DNA from: Anaeromyxobacter sp. Fw109-5 | GTDB taxonomy: Bacteria; Myxococcota; Myxococcia; Myxococcales; Anaeromyxobacteraceae | Direction of reading: 5' to 3' | NCBI RefSeq assembly: GCF_000017505.1 | Contig: NC_009675.1 | Span: 3,295,001 to 3,359,000 of the forward strand | DNA: 64,000 nucleotides | Part shown: positions 53,531 through 62,473 of the stretch, one piece after another | How the letters are laid out: each line of letters opens with the position of its first letter | Position numbering within the stretch: position 1 is the first letter of the stretch | Notes under the pieces: model-generated | Database searches by the model: none | What the model saw: the letters and a program-made list of their open reading frames with translations, nothing else | Told to the model about the DNA's origin: nothing | Program-made: the position numbers and the translations under genes

Positions 53531-54604
53531 TCAACGGCCGACGGCGCGGTAGCGGTCCATCACCGCATCTCCAAAGACCTGCCGGGCCGCGAGAAGATTG
53601 TGGGGACGGCAGGCGAGCCGGACGTTGTCCATCGTGGACGCCCCGCCCAGCGCGAGGGGCTCGATGTGATCGTACTCGAGACGCCGCCGGCAGTCGCAGC
53701 GCTCGCCGGACTCGAAACGCCACTCGCACTGCCCCCCGGCGCGGCGCCACACCTCCCGCTTCACCTCGGCAGGGATCGTGTCGCGGCGGGACCCTCCGCG
53801 GCCTTTCCGAGGCTTCTCGACGAGACCGCGGCGCTTCGCGTGCTGGGCCAGGATGAGGTCGAGGCCGCGCTCGAGGATCTCCGCCGCGCTGCCTCCCGGG
53901 CAGGCATGCCCGAGCGCGTCCGTGGCGGCCTCGAGCTTCTCGAGGAACCGGCGGGAGACGGTGACGTGCACGCGGGCGACCTCGGCGTCGAGCCGCTCCA
54001 CGGACTCGCGCGGTGGCGGCGGAGGGGGCAGGGACCTGGAGGCAGCGACCATGACGGGAGCGGTCGGTTCATCCAGGTGAACCAGAACCGGTTCATCCGG
54101 GTGAACTGGGAGCGCCGGCGACTCGGGCGAGGGTGCCGGGAGCGCGGCGGCCATGACCGCTCGGAGCGCCTGGGCGGCCGGCCGGAACGCGGTGATGACG
54201 TCGCGGGTGGGCACCACCTCGGCCGGCCGGAGCGACATGGCTACCGCCTCCGCCTCGCGGCGCGAGAGACCGAAGAACCGGGGCAGCACCTCCGCGCGGT
54301 TCTCGGGGGTGAGCACCTTCGCGAGCTCGTTCACGGTGGTGAGGCAGAGCTCGCCCGCGCGCAGCGCCGCCTCGACTTCGGGGAACGCCTGAATGAGCTC
54401 GGCCGCGGTCTTGCGGTTCTGGGCGGCGCCCTTCGAGAGCCTGAGCTCGCGGTGGAGGTAGTAGAACAGTGAGGCATGACCGAGCTCGCGCCAGAGCTTC
54501 TTCCGATCGAAGTCGGCGAGGGCGAGGAGGAAGTCGGCCATTGCGCCCTGCTCCTCGCGGAGAAGGCGGACGAGGTGGTTCGTGAGCTCGCGTGCGGTGG
54601 ACAT
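53531..54604 (-). CDS. HNH endonuclease (DUF222-like)
   Basis: A 357-residue protein. The N-terminal half is helical and resembles the DUF222-type domain found before HNH modules. A linker carries a proline run (PPPPPP). The C-terminal HNH domain is intact: CEWRFESGERCDC, EYDHIEPLALGGASTMDNVRLACRPHNLLAARQVFG, with the catalytic DH pair and the N and H of the second half. Single genes of this type are scattered and often multiplied in genomes. This one is bracketed by long inverted repeats, which suggests it belongs to a mobile or once-mobile unit. Confidence 0.85.
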   Translation of the reverse strand: MSTARELTNHLVRLLREEQGAMADFLLALADFDRKKLWRELGHASLFYYLHRELRLSKGAAQNRKTAAELIQAFPEVEAALRAGELCLTTVNELAKVLTPENRAEVLPRFFGLSRREAEAVAMSLRPAEVVPTRDVITAFRPAAQALRAVMAAALPAPSPESPALPVHPDEPVLVHLDEPTAPVMVAASRSLPPPPPPRESVERLDAEVARVHVTVSRRFLEKLEAATDALGHACPGGSAAEILERGLDLILAQHAKRRGLVEKPRKGRGGSRRDTIPAEVKREVWRRAGGQCEWRFESGERCDCRRRLEYDHIEPLALGGASTMDNVRLACRPHNLLAARQVFGDAVMDRYRAVGR

Positions 54605-54925
54605 GCACGGAGTGTCTCATGCGAATTCCGGCCCTCCCCAAGCGCACGAGGAGGGCGCGCGACGCGAGCGACGCGCAGGGGACCGCGCCCCCTCCCGCGC
54701 AGCGCCGGCGCCCCCGGGCGGCCCGCGAGCGCTGCGAGGCACGCGTTCTCGTGCTGCGCGCGCCGCAGAACGCAAGCTGCAAGAAGATCATGTCAAATGG
54801 GTTCCCACGGGCAAATGGGTTGCCCTGGCACGACGAGAAGCGTCCTGGTTCGCCAACAGTGAACTAGCCTGGTCCTCATCCAGAGTTCCGCGCCAAGCGC
54901 CCGAGCACGCCCGCGCCGCGTCTCG

Positions 54926-55084
54926 CCATCGGGTTTCTTGTTAGCCGATCGCGCGGAGACGGTTCCGGTCCTCGGTAACGTTCCGGCCGGCCCGCCCCTT
55001 GTCTCGAGCCAGCCTCGGGACGCCCGCCTGGCGGACACGGCCGTTCCCGGCTGAACCGGTGCCGACTTGTGATGGATGATGAGC
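54926..55084 (-). repeat. Right long inverted repeat flanking HNH gene
   Basis: Inverted copy of 53256-53420. The shared blocks read here as AGCCGATCGCGC (54943-54954) and GACTTGTGA (55064-55072), in mirror order and with identical 130-base spacing. With its partner it delimits a unit of about 1.8 kb around the HNH gene. The rest of the 54605-55237 gap holds no gene I can support. Confidence 0.7.
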
Positions 55085-55237
55085 CCTCGCGGCCCTCCTC
55101 GGGGCGCCGGGGCGCGTCGCCGCCCCCGGAACCGCGGCGAGCCTCAATCACGGACCGTGAATAGCGACCAGCGGACACCGCCGGCGATCGTGACCTCGGG
55201 GAGACGTCGCCTCCACCCGCGAGCCACGGGCCGCGCG

Positions 55238-55678
55238 TCAGAGCGGGAACGCCAGCCGCACGCCCACCATCGCGGTCGGGTCGAGGTAGCCGACCTCGAG
55301 CCCGAGCGACATCCCGCCCGTCAGGAGGCCGAAGCCGACGCCCGCGTGGAGCTTCAGGGCGTCGTCGTCGTCGAACACGATCCACGGCCCCACGAGCCCC
55401 TCGAGGTAGAGCCGGTCCATCCGGATGCGCAGCTTCACGTCGATGGGGACGCCGACGCGCGTCGGCTCCGAGAGCAGCATCGCGCCGAACCGCGCGCCCA
55501 CCGACAGGTGCCGCGCGAGCGGCTTCGCGACGGCCAGGGTGAGCTGGAACTCGCCGATCTCCGGATCGAGCAGGTAGTCCGCGCCGAGCCCGATCGCGGC
55601 GGAGGCGTCCGCCGGCCGCGCCCAGGCGAGCGCGGCGGCGATGGCGAGCGAGGCGACGGTGGCGCGGGCGGCGTGCAT
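55238..55678 (-). CDS. Predicted outer-membrane protein
   Basis: A 146-residue exported protein (signal peptide 1-26). Mature strands such as FQLTLAVAKPLARHLSVGARFGAML and LKLHAGVGFGLLTGGMSLGLEVGYL alternate hydrophobic and polar residues, and the last residue pair is hydrophobic (AFPL), as in small beta-barrels. Function unknown. It is divergent from the DUF2059-like gene. Confidence 0.6.
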   Translation of the reverse strand: MHAARATVASLAIAAALAWARPADASAAIGLGADYLLDPEIGEFQLTLAVAKPLARHLSVGARFGAMLLSEPTRVGVPIDVKLRIRMDRLYLEGLVGPWIVFDDDDALKLHAGVGFGLLTGGMSLGLEVGYLDPTAMVGVRLAFPL

Positions 55679-55853
55679 GTCGGAGGCTCCTTCCAGGCGA
55701 GGGGGGAGGCGGACGGGAGGCCGCCATCCTACGCATCGAGCGCCCGCCGGAAAGGCCACGGTGTCAGCGCTTCCGTGCCGATGTGCGATGTACCGCACGG
55801 GTCGCGACGGGCACGGGTCCGTGCTACGGTGCCCCCCCAACCCGGGAGCCTCG

Positions 55854-56462
55854 ATGCCCTCTGCCCGCCGCCTCGCCGTCGCAGCCCTTCTCCTCACCCT
55901 CGCCGCCCCGGCGCTCGCGGCGGACCCCGCGCCCCCGGCGAAGCCCGCCGAGAGCAAGCCGGCCGCCGCCGCCGCGGTCAAGCCGGGCGCGAGCGATCTC
56001 GCGCGCGTGCTCATGCCGAAGAAGACCTGGGACGACGGGCTCGCCGCCCTCGCGAAGAACGTCCAGGCGCAGATGACGATGCACCCTGGTGGCTCGAAGC
56101 TCCAGGTCCCGGCCGATCTGAACAAGCAGATCCGCACCGAGCTCGACCAGGCGCTGCCCTACGAGGCGCTGCTCGACATGCACGCCCAGGAGCTCTCGGC
56201 CGCGTACACCGAGCCGGAGCTGAAGGACCTGCTCGCCTTCTACAAGACCCCGGTCGGCCAGAAGTCGCTCACGACGATGGGCACCGTCTCCGAGAAGGTC
56301 TCGATGCGGACGCAGGAGCGCATCGAGAGCAAGATGCCGGACATCATGAAGAAGGTCGGCAGCTCGGTGAAGGCGCCCGCGGGGAAGAAGGCGCCGGCGG
56401 GACACGGCGCGCCCGCGGCGAGCTCGAAGCCCGCGGCGAAGCCGGCCTCGCCGGCGAAGTAG
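55854..56462 (+). CDS. DUF2059-like exported protein
   Basis: A 202-residue exported protein (signal peptide 1-22) with a Lys/Ala/Pro-rich linker on both sides of a helical domain. The domain (WDDGLAALAKNVQAQMTMHP, then ELSAAYTEPELKDLLAFYKTPVGQKSL) fits DUF2059, in which the AFYxSPxGQK phrase is characteristic. Function of the family is unknown. Confidence 0.75.
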   Translation: MPSARRLAVAALLLTLAAPALAADPAPPAKPAESKPAAAAAVKPGASDLARVLMPKKTWDDGLAALAKNVQAQMTMHPGGSKLQVPADLNKQIRTELDQALPYEALLDMHAQELSAAYTEPELKDLLAFYKTPVGQKSLTTMGTVSEKVSMRTQERIESKMPDIMKKVGSSVKAPAGKKAPAGHGAPAASSKPAAKPASPAK

Positions 56463-56532
56463 CGAGCGGCCTCCGCCCGATGGGCTCGAGCGCCGGCGCG
56501 AGCCCGCCGGGCGCCGCGCGACGAGGAGCTCG

Positions 56533-59112
56533 ATGACCTCCGTTTCTTCGCCCGGCACCGGCCTCGCCGGCCTCGACGCCGTGCTCCGCGGCCTCCGCGA
56601 GGGCGACAACGTCGTCTGGCAGATCGAGTCGGTCGAGGACGACTACGCGCCCGTCGTGGCGCCGTTCGTCCGCGCCGCGCGCGCGGCCGGGCGGCGCGTC
56701 GTGTACCACCGCTTCGCCCGTCACCCGGCGCTGGTCGCCCAGGGCGCAGGGGTCGAGCTGGACGCGCTCGACCCGTCGATGGGCTTCGAGAGCTTCACCG
56801 CCGCGATCCACGCCTCCGTGGAGCGCGCCGGCGCCGGCGCCTGCCACGTCTTCGACTGCCTCTCCGAGCTCGCGGGCGACTGGTGCAGCGACCTGATGCT
56901 CGGGAACTTCTTCCGGGTCACCTGCCCGTACCTGTTCCAGCTCGACACCATCGCCTACTTCGCGGTGCTCCGCGACGGCCACTCCCTCGAGGCGGTGCAC
57001 GCCATCCGGAGCACGACCCAGCTCCTCGTGGACGTCTTCCGCCAGGGGCTCACGCGGTACGTCCACCCCCTCAAGGTCGAGGGGCGCCACTCGCCCACCA
57101 TGTACCTCCCGCACGCGTGGGAGGGCGACCTGTTCCGGCCGCTCACCGAGAGCGCGGTGCTCGCGGAGGCGCTCGCCGACGCCTCGGCGGGCCGGCTCGA
57201 TCCCGCCGCGCGGCTCGACGTGTGGGACCGCCGCTTCATCGAGGCGCGCGAGATCCAGGAGGCGGTGCGCGCCGGCGCCCGTCCGTGGAGCGACGAGCGA
57301 GACGCCTTCCGCGCGCTCGTGCGGATGATGCTCACGCGAGACGACCGGCTCGTCGAGCTCGCGGAGCGCTACCTCGAGCTCAACGACCTGCTCGCCATCC
57401 GGCGCCGCATGATCGGGACCGGGCTCGTGGGCGGGAAGGCGGCGGGCATGCTGGTCGCCCGGGCGGTGCTCGAGGTGACGGAGCCCGCCTGGCGGCACCG
57501 CTTCGAGCCGCACGACTCCTGGTACATCGGCTCCGACGTCTTCTACACGTACCTCGTGCAGAACGGCGCCTGGCACGCCCGCCGCGGGCAGCGGAGCCGC
57601 GACTCCTTCCTCGAGGGCGCGGCGCAGGCCCGCGAGCGGCTCCAGGCGGGCGCCTTCCCGCCCTTCGTCCTGCACCAGTGCGTCGCGATGCTCGACTACT
57701 ACGGGCAGTCGCCGATCATCGTGCGGTCGAGCAGCCTGCTCGAGGACGGGTTCGGCAACGCCTTCACCGGCAAGTACGAGAGCGTCTTCTGCCCGAACCA
57801 GGGCGCGCCCGAGGAGCGGCTCGAGGCCCTCCTCGCCGCGGTGCGGACCGTCTACGCGAGCGCCATGAGCGAGGCGGCGCTGCGCTACCGCGACGATCGC
57901 GGGCTGCTCGATCGCGACGAGCAGATGGCGATCCTCGTGCAGCGCGTCTCCGGCGCGGTGCACGGGCGCTTCTTCTACCCGCAGGCGGCGGGCGTCGCGC
58001 TCTCCTACAACCCGTACGTCTGGAACCACGCCATCGACCCGGACGCCGGGGTGGCCCGGCTCGTGTTCGGCATGGGCACGCGGGCGGTGGACCGCTCGGA
58101 CGACGACTACACGAGGATCATCGCGCTCAACGCGCCGCAGCTCCGGCCCGAGCACAGCCTGGACGAGGTCACCGAGTACGCGCAGCGCCGGGTGGACGTG
58201 CTGGACCTCGAGGCGAACCGCTTCACCTCGGCGCCCATCGACGAGGTCGTGGCCGAGAGCCCGAACCTGCCCATCGACCTGTTCGCCACGCGGCGCCGCG
58301 GGGCGGGCGGCGGCTGGGTCCTCACCTTCGAGAAGCTGCTCTGGGCCACGCCGCTCGTGGACGAGCTGCGCCAGCTCCTCGCGACGCTGCGCGAGGGCTA
58401 CCGCTACCCGGTGGACGTCGAGTTCACCGCGAACTTCCTGGCCGGCGGGGACTTCCGGTTGAACCTCGTCCAGTGCCGCCCGCTCCAGGTGAAGGAGGGC
58501 GGGATCGTCCCGCCGCCGCCGGACGGGTTGCCCGACGAGGACCTCCTGGCGGCGAGCCGGGGACCCGTCGTGGGCCAGAGCACGAGCGCGCGCGTGGACC
58601 GGGTGATCTTCGTGGACCCCGACGCGTACGCCACGCTCTCCACCCAGGACCGCCACGAGGTGGCGCGCGTGATCGGGCGCGCGACGCGGGCGGACGAGGC
58701 GGGGCGGCGGGTGCTCCTGCTCGGCCCGGGCCGCTGGGGGACGACCACCCCTTCACTGGGAGTTCCGGTTTCGTTCGCGGAGATCCGCCGCGTGGCGGCC
58801 CTGGGAGAGGTGATGCGGCTCGGCGACGTCATCCCCGACGTCTCGCTCGGCTCGCACTTCTTCAACGATCTCGTGGAGTCGGGGATGCTGTACGTCGCAT
58901 TCTATCCCACCCACCCCGGCCATCGGCTCGACGAGGCGCGCCTGCGGGCGGCGCCGAACCAGCTCTCGCGCCTGCTGCCCGACGACGCGCGCCTCGCGCA
59001 GGTCGTGCGCGTGGTGGACTTCCCGCTCCCGGGCGACGGGCGCGCGCTGTGGCTGCACGCGGACTGCGTTCGACAGGAGGTGATGTGCTACCTCCGCGCC
59101 GCCCGGGAATGA
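56533..59112 (+). CDS. Degenerate KaiC-like domain fused to PEP/pyruvate-binding domain
   Basis: An 859-residue protein. The first 230 residues begin TGLAGLDAVLRGLREGDNVVW, the opening of a KaiC/RecA-like ATPase, but the Walker A (GxxGxGKT) is replaced by QIESVEDDY, so it should not hydrolyse ATP. Residues about 290-720 match the ATP-grasp part of PEP synthase/pyruvate phosphate dikinase: GLVGGKAAGML, SPIIVRSSSLLEDGFGNAFTGKYESVF and GFPEQ-like contacts. The phosphohistidine swivelling and PEP-binding barrel domains are absent. Catalysis, if any, must involve another partner. Function unknown. Confidence 0.75.
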   Translation: MTSVSSPGTGLAGLDAVLRGLREGDNVVWQIESVEDDYAPVVAPFVRAARAAGRRVVYHRFARHPALVAQGAGVELDALDPSMGFESFTAAIHASVERAGAGACHVFDCLSELAGDWCSDLMLGNFFRVTCPYLFQLDTIAYFAVLRDGHSLEAVHAIRSTTQLLVDVFRQGLTRYVHPLKVEGRHSPTMYLPHAWEGDLFRPLTESAVLAEALADASAGRLDPAARLDVWDRRFIEAREIQEAVRAGARPWSDERDAFRALVRMMLTRDDRLVELAERYLELNDLLAIRRRMIGTGLVGGKAAGMLVARAVLEVTEPAWRHRFEPHDSWYIGSDVFYTYLVQNGAWHARRGQRSRDSFLEGAAQARERLQAGAFPPFVLHQCVAMLDYYGQSPIIVRSSSLLEDGFGNAFTGKYESVFCPNQGAPEERLEALLAAVRTVYASAMSEAALRYRDDRGLLDRDEQMAILVQRVSGAVHGRFFYPQAAGVALSYNPYVWNHAIDPDAGVARLVFGMGTRAVDRSDDDYTRIIALNAPQLRPEHSLDEVTEYAQRRVDVLDLEANRFTSAPIDEVVAESPNLPIDLFATRRRGAGGGWVLTFEKLLWATPLVDELRQLLATLREGYRYPVDVEFTANFLAGGDFRLNLVQCRPLQVKEGGIVPPPPDGLPDEDLLAASRGPVVGQSTSARVDRVIFVDPDAYATLSTQDRHEVARVIGRATRADEAGRRVLLLGPGRWGTTTPSLGVPVSFAEIRRVAALGEVMRLGDVIPDVSLGSHFFNDLVESGMLYVAFYPTHPGHRLDEARLRAAPNQLSRLLPDDARLAQVVRVVDFPLPGDGRALWLHADCVRQEVMCYLRAARE

Positions 59113-59235
59113 CGCCGCGTCGTGGGACGCCCGCCGCGGCGCGCCCCGCTTCTAGAGAGCGGCCCTGATCCACTACACTCCGCGGGACCCCGAGACGGCG
59201 CGCTGCGCGCCCGGTCGCGGCGGTTCGAGGTCGGC

Positions 59236-61866
59236 GTGAGCGAGCAGCCTCCATCCGAAGGGCCACGACGGCGCCGCCGCCTCGATCGGAGGGGGCTGCT
59301 CACCTGGCTCTTCCCGGAGCTCCGGCTCGACGGCACGCCCTGGCGGGCGCAGTGGCGCGGACACGAGGACCGGCTCATCGTCCTCTCCGGCCGCATCGCG
59401 CTCGCGACCTCCATCGTCGGCCAGGTGCTGCACCACTTCGTCGTGGACGTCCCGCTGCGGCTGGAGCCCGCCGGCCGGTGGGCGGCGTACCGCTTCGGCA
59501 GCTCGGCGCTGTACGCGCTCCTCCTCCTCGCCACCCTCCTGCCCAGGCTGCAGCGCGGGGCGCTGGCGCGCCTCCCCCTCTTCGTCCTCGCGGTCGTGGT
59601 CAGCTCGCTGCAGGCGCTGACGGTCGTGTGGCTCCCGAGCGTCTCGTACCTCTACGCGTTCGTGTTCAGCGTGGTGGGCGTGCTCCTGCTGCGCCAGCCG
59701 GTGCCGAGCGCGATCGCGACGCTCTCGTTCTTCGCGGCCTGCCAGTGGGCGGTCGCGTGGCGCCACACCGACATCCACCCGTCGCGGCTGGTGAGCGTCT
59801 TCACCCTCGCGGTCGGGCTCGTCATCCTGTTCCGCGCGCGGATGACCACGGACGTGCGCGCGTTCCTCACGTCCCGGCGCGAGCGGCAGACGCAGCAGCG
59901 CCTCCTGGAGACGCAGGTCGAGCTCGATCGCGTGAAGACCAACTTCTTCACGAACGTCTCCCACGAGCTGCGGACGCCGCTGACGCTCATCCTCGCCCCG
60001 CTCGAGACGATGATCTCCGGCGAGCGGGCGGTCCCCGCCGACCTGCGCGCGGACCTCGAGCTCATGCTGCGCAACGCGCAGCGCCTGCTCCGCCAGATCA
60101 ACACCCTGCTCGACCTCTCGCGCCTCGACGCGAAGCACGAGTTCCTGAGGCTGGAGGAGCTCGACGCCGTCGAGCTGGTGGGGTCGCTCGTGGAGAGCGG
60201 GAGGCCGCTCGCCGCGCAGCGCCACGTCGCCCTGGCCTTCGCCGTCGAGGGCCGCGTGCCGCCGTTCCCGGTGGACCGGGACAAGCTCGAGAAGATCGTC
60301 CTCAACCTCCTCTCGAACGCGATCCGCTTCACCGACGGGACCGAGGCCCGCCCCGGCGCCGTGACCGTGCGCTGCTCCCTGCGGGTGGACCGCTTCGTCT
60401 GCTCGGTCGAGGACACGGGCATCGGGATCCCCGACGACGAGATCGAGCGGGTGTTCGACCGCTTCCACCAGGTGCAGCGCCCCGCCACGCGCGGCCGCGG
60501 CGGCAGCGGCATCGGCCTCGCCCTCGTGCGGCAGCTGGCCGAGTTCCACATGGGCTCGGTGAGCGTCCGCAGCCGGGTCGGCGAGGGGTCCTGCTTCACG
60601 GTGGAGCTCCCCATCGATCGGGCGGTCTACCCGCCGGAGCGGCTCGACCGGCGGCAGGAGCAGGTCTCGGTCCCGGTGGAGCGGCGGCGCTCGCGGCCCG
60701 GCCCGGCCGAGCTGCACCTCGCGGGCGCCCGCCTCCCTCCGCGCCCGGTGCGGATCACCCCCACGCCGTCCACGCGCGCGGCGGCGGCGGCGAAGCCCCT
60801 CGTGCTCGTGGTGGACGACAACCGCGAGATGCTCGAGTTCGTCGCGGGGCAGCTCGCGGACGAGTTCCGCGTCCGGCTCGCCGAGCGCGCCGAGGAGGCG
60901 CTCCGGATGGCGGCGCTCGAGGCGCCGGCGCTGGTGGTGAGCGATCTCATGATGCCGGACCGCTCCGGGACGGACCTGCTGCGCGATCTGCGCCGCGACC
61001 CGCGGCTGCGCGGCGTCCCGGTGATCCTCGTCACCGCCAAGGCCGACCTGCAGAGCAAGATCGAGAACCTGCAGCAGGGCGCCGACGACTACCTCGCGAA
61101 GCCCTTCAGCGTGGCGGAGCTGCGCGCGCGCATCCGCTCGCTCCTGGAGCGGCGCAAGCTCGCCGTCGAGCTCGCCGAGAAGAACGAGTACCTCGCGAAG
61201 CTCAACTTCGATCTCGTCCTCTCCAAGCGGCAGGTGTTCCTGGAGACGATGGAGGCCTTCGCCGTCGCGGTCGAGGCGAAGGACCCGTACACGCACGGCC
61301 ACTCGCGCCGCGTGTCGCTGCTCTCCGAGAGCGTCGCGCACGAGCTCGGCGTCTCCGACGCCGACCGCGAGACGATCCGGATCGCCGGCATCCTCCACGA
61401 CGTCGGCAAGATCGGCACCCCCGAGGCGGTGCTGGTGAAGCCGGGCAAGGTCACCTCCGCGGAGTACGAGATCTTCAAGCGACACGCGCAGATGGGCTGG
61501 CGGATCGTGTCGGCGGTGAAGGAGCTCGACGGCGTCGCCCGGGCGATCCTCCACCACCACGAGCGCTTCGACGGCGCCGGCTATCCCCACGGGCTGGCCG
61601 GGCAGGAGATCCCGGCGCTGTCGCGGGTGCTCGCGGTGTGCGACGCCTACGACGCGATGACGAGCGACCGGCCGTACCGTGCCGGCATCGAGCACCGCCT
61701 CGCCCTCGACGAGCTCCTGCGCTGCAGCGGCACCCAGTTCGATCCCGAGTGCGTGCAGGCGTTCCTGCGGCTCTACGAGGAGGCCGCGCCCCGGTTCCCC
61801 GAGTTCCCCTCGGCCCTGCGCGAGCTCGCGACGTCCCGCGACTGCCTCCCGGGCGAGGGCCGCTGA
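59236..61866 (+). CDS. Histidine kinase-receiver-HD-GYP hybrid
   Basis: An 876-residue protein (from the GTG at 59236; the open frame extends to 59122). Six predicted transmembrane helices (about 50-215) precede a histidine kinase: H-box FFTNVSHELRTPLTL, N-box NLLSNAIRF, G-boxes DTGIGIP and GSGIGLAL. A receiver domain follows (VLVVDDNREM, then SDLMMPD with the phosphoryl-accepting aspartate, VTAKAD). The C-terminus is an HD-GYP phosphodiesterase: HGHSRRV, LHDVGKIG, HHERFDGAGYP. HD-GYP enzymes degrade cyclic di-GMP. One chain thus holds sensing, phosphotransfer and second-messenger output. Start choice is weak. Confidence 0.88.
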   Translation: MSEQPPSEGPRRRRRLDRRGLLTWLFPELRLDGTPWRAQWRGHEDRLIVLSGRIALATSIVGQVLHHFVVDVPLRLEPAGRWAAYRFGSSALYALLLLATLLPRLQRGALARLPLFVLAVVVSSLQALTVVWLPSVSYLYAFVFSVVGVLLLRQPVPSAIATLSFFAACQWAVAWRHTDIHPSRLVSVFTLAVGLVILFRARMTTDVRAFLTSRRERQTQQRLLETQVELDRVKTNFFTNVSHELRTPLTLILAPLETMISGERAVPADLRADLELMLRNAQRLLRQINTLLDLSRLDAKHEFLRLEELDAVELVGSLVESGRPLAAQRHVALAFAVEGRVPPFPVDRDKLEKIVLNLLSNAIRFTDGTEARPGAVTVRCSLRVDRFVCSVEDTGIGIPDDEIERVFDRFHQVQRPATRGRGGSGIGLALVRQLAEFHMGSVSVRSRVGEGSCFTVELPIDRAVYPPERLDRRQEQVSVPVERRRSRPGPAELHLAGARLPPRPVRITPTPSTRAAAAAKPLVLVVDDNREMLEFVAGQLADEFRVRLAERAEEALRMAALEAPALVVSDLMMPDRSGTDLLRDLRRDPRLRGVPVILVTAKADLQSKIENLQQGADDYLAKPFSVAELRARIRSLLERRKLAVELAEKNEYLAKLNFDLVLSKRQVFLETMEAFAVAVEAKDPYTHGHSRRVSLLSESVAHELGVSDADRETIRIAGILHDVGKIGTPEAVLVKPGKVTSAEYEIFKRHAQMGWRIVSAVKELDGVARAILHHHERFDGAGYPHGLAGQEIPALSRVLAVCDAYDAMTSDRPYRAGIEHRLALDELLRCSGTQFDPECVQAFLRLYEEAAPRFPEFPSALRELATSRDCLPGEGR

Positions 61867-61915
61867 GCGGCCGGGCGTCGATCGACCGCGCCGGCTCCGG
61901 CCGGCCCGCCGCTCA
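61864..61915. terminator. Imperfect hairpin between convergent genes
   Basis: TGAGCGGCCGGGC pairs imperfectly with GCCCGCCGCTCA across the 46-base gap between the kinase stop and the convergent methyltransferase-like stop. GC-rich, no T tract; could end transcription in both directions. Confidence 0.35.
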
Positions 61916-62473
61916 CCCGCGGTCGCGCGGCAGCGGGAGGCGCGGCACGAACATGCCCACCCGCGCCGCGTACTCCTGGTGGGCCTGCGCCAGCGCGCTC
62001 GCGGCGAAGCCTCGCTCCTCCCGCGTCGCGGCGCGCCAGTAGGTGAGCGCGCCGAGCGCGATGGGAGCGAGGAGCCAGGGGTTCCCGGCGGCGACGAGCC
62101 CCCCGGCGAACGCGAGCAGGTAGCTCGCGTAGAACGGGTGGCGCACCAGGGCGTAGGGGCCGCGCGTCTGGAGGTGCTCGGGGACGTGCGCGGCGAAGGC
62201 GAGGAGGAGCGGCCGCTCTCGGTTGACCCGCGCCGCCCAGAAGAAGAGCCCGAGCGAGGCGCCGAGCAGCGCGAGCGCGCCGGCGAGCCGCGCGGGCGGG
62301 ACGGGACCGGCCGCGATCGCGGCGGCCTCGGAGGCGAGGACGAGGCCTGAGACGAGCGACGCCCGGTAGCGGTGGGGGCCTTCGGGGCGACGGAACACGC
62401 GGCGCACTCCGCCGAGGAAGGTGGCGGCGACCCCCGCGAGCGCGGCGAGCGCGACGAGGCGCAGATCGCTCAT
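61913..62473 (-). CDS. Isoprenylcysteine carboxyl methyltransferase-like membrane protein
   Basis: A 186-residue membrane protein with about four to five helices. The C-terminal segment TRGPYALVRHPFYASYLLAFAG, then RAATREERGF, is the SAM-binding signature shared by ICMT, PEMT and NnrU-like proteins. Its substrate (lipid or small molecule) is unknown. Its start overlaps the stop of the upstream acyltransferase by four bases (ATGA), so the two are translationally coupled. Confidence 0.85.
   Translation of the reverse strand: MSDLRLVALAALAGVAATFLGGVRRVFRRPEGPHRYRASLVSGLVLASEAAAIAAGPVPPARLAGALALLGASLGLFFWAARVNRERPLLLAFAAHVPEHLQTRGPYALVRHPFYASYLLAFAGGLVAAGNPWLLAPIALGALTYWRAATREERGFAASALAQAHQEYAARVGMFVPRLPLPRDRG

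Larger units (their letters stand above)
53256..55084. mobile_element. Putative HNH-containing element with long inverted repeats
   Basis: The HNH endonuclease gene lies between two facing, diverged repeats of about 160 bases, giving a 1.8-kb unit. There is no transposase and I could not identify a target-site duplication, so the means of movement, if any, is unknown. The repeats could also be recombination or regulatory sites for an HNH-linked repeat family. The divergence suggests the unit is old. Confidence 0.45.
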
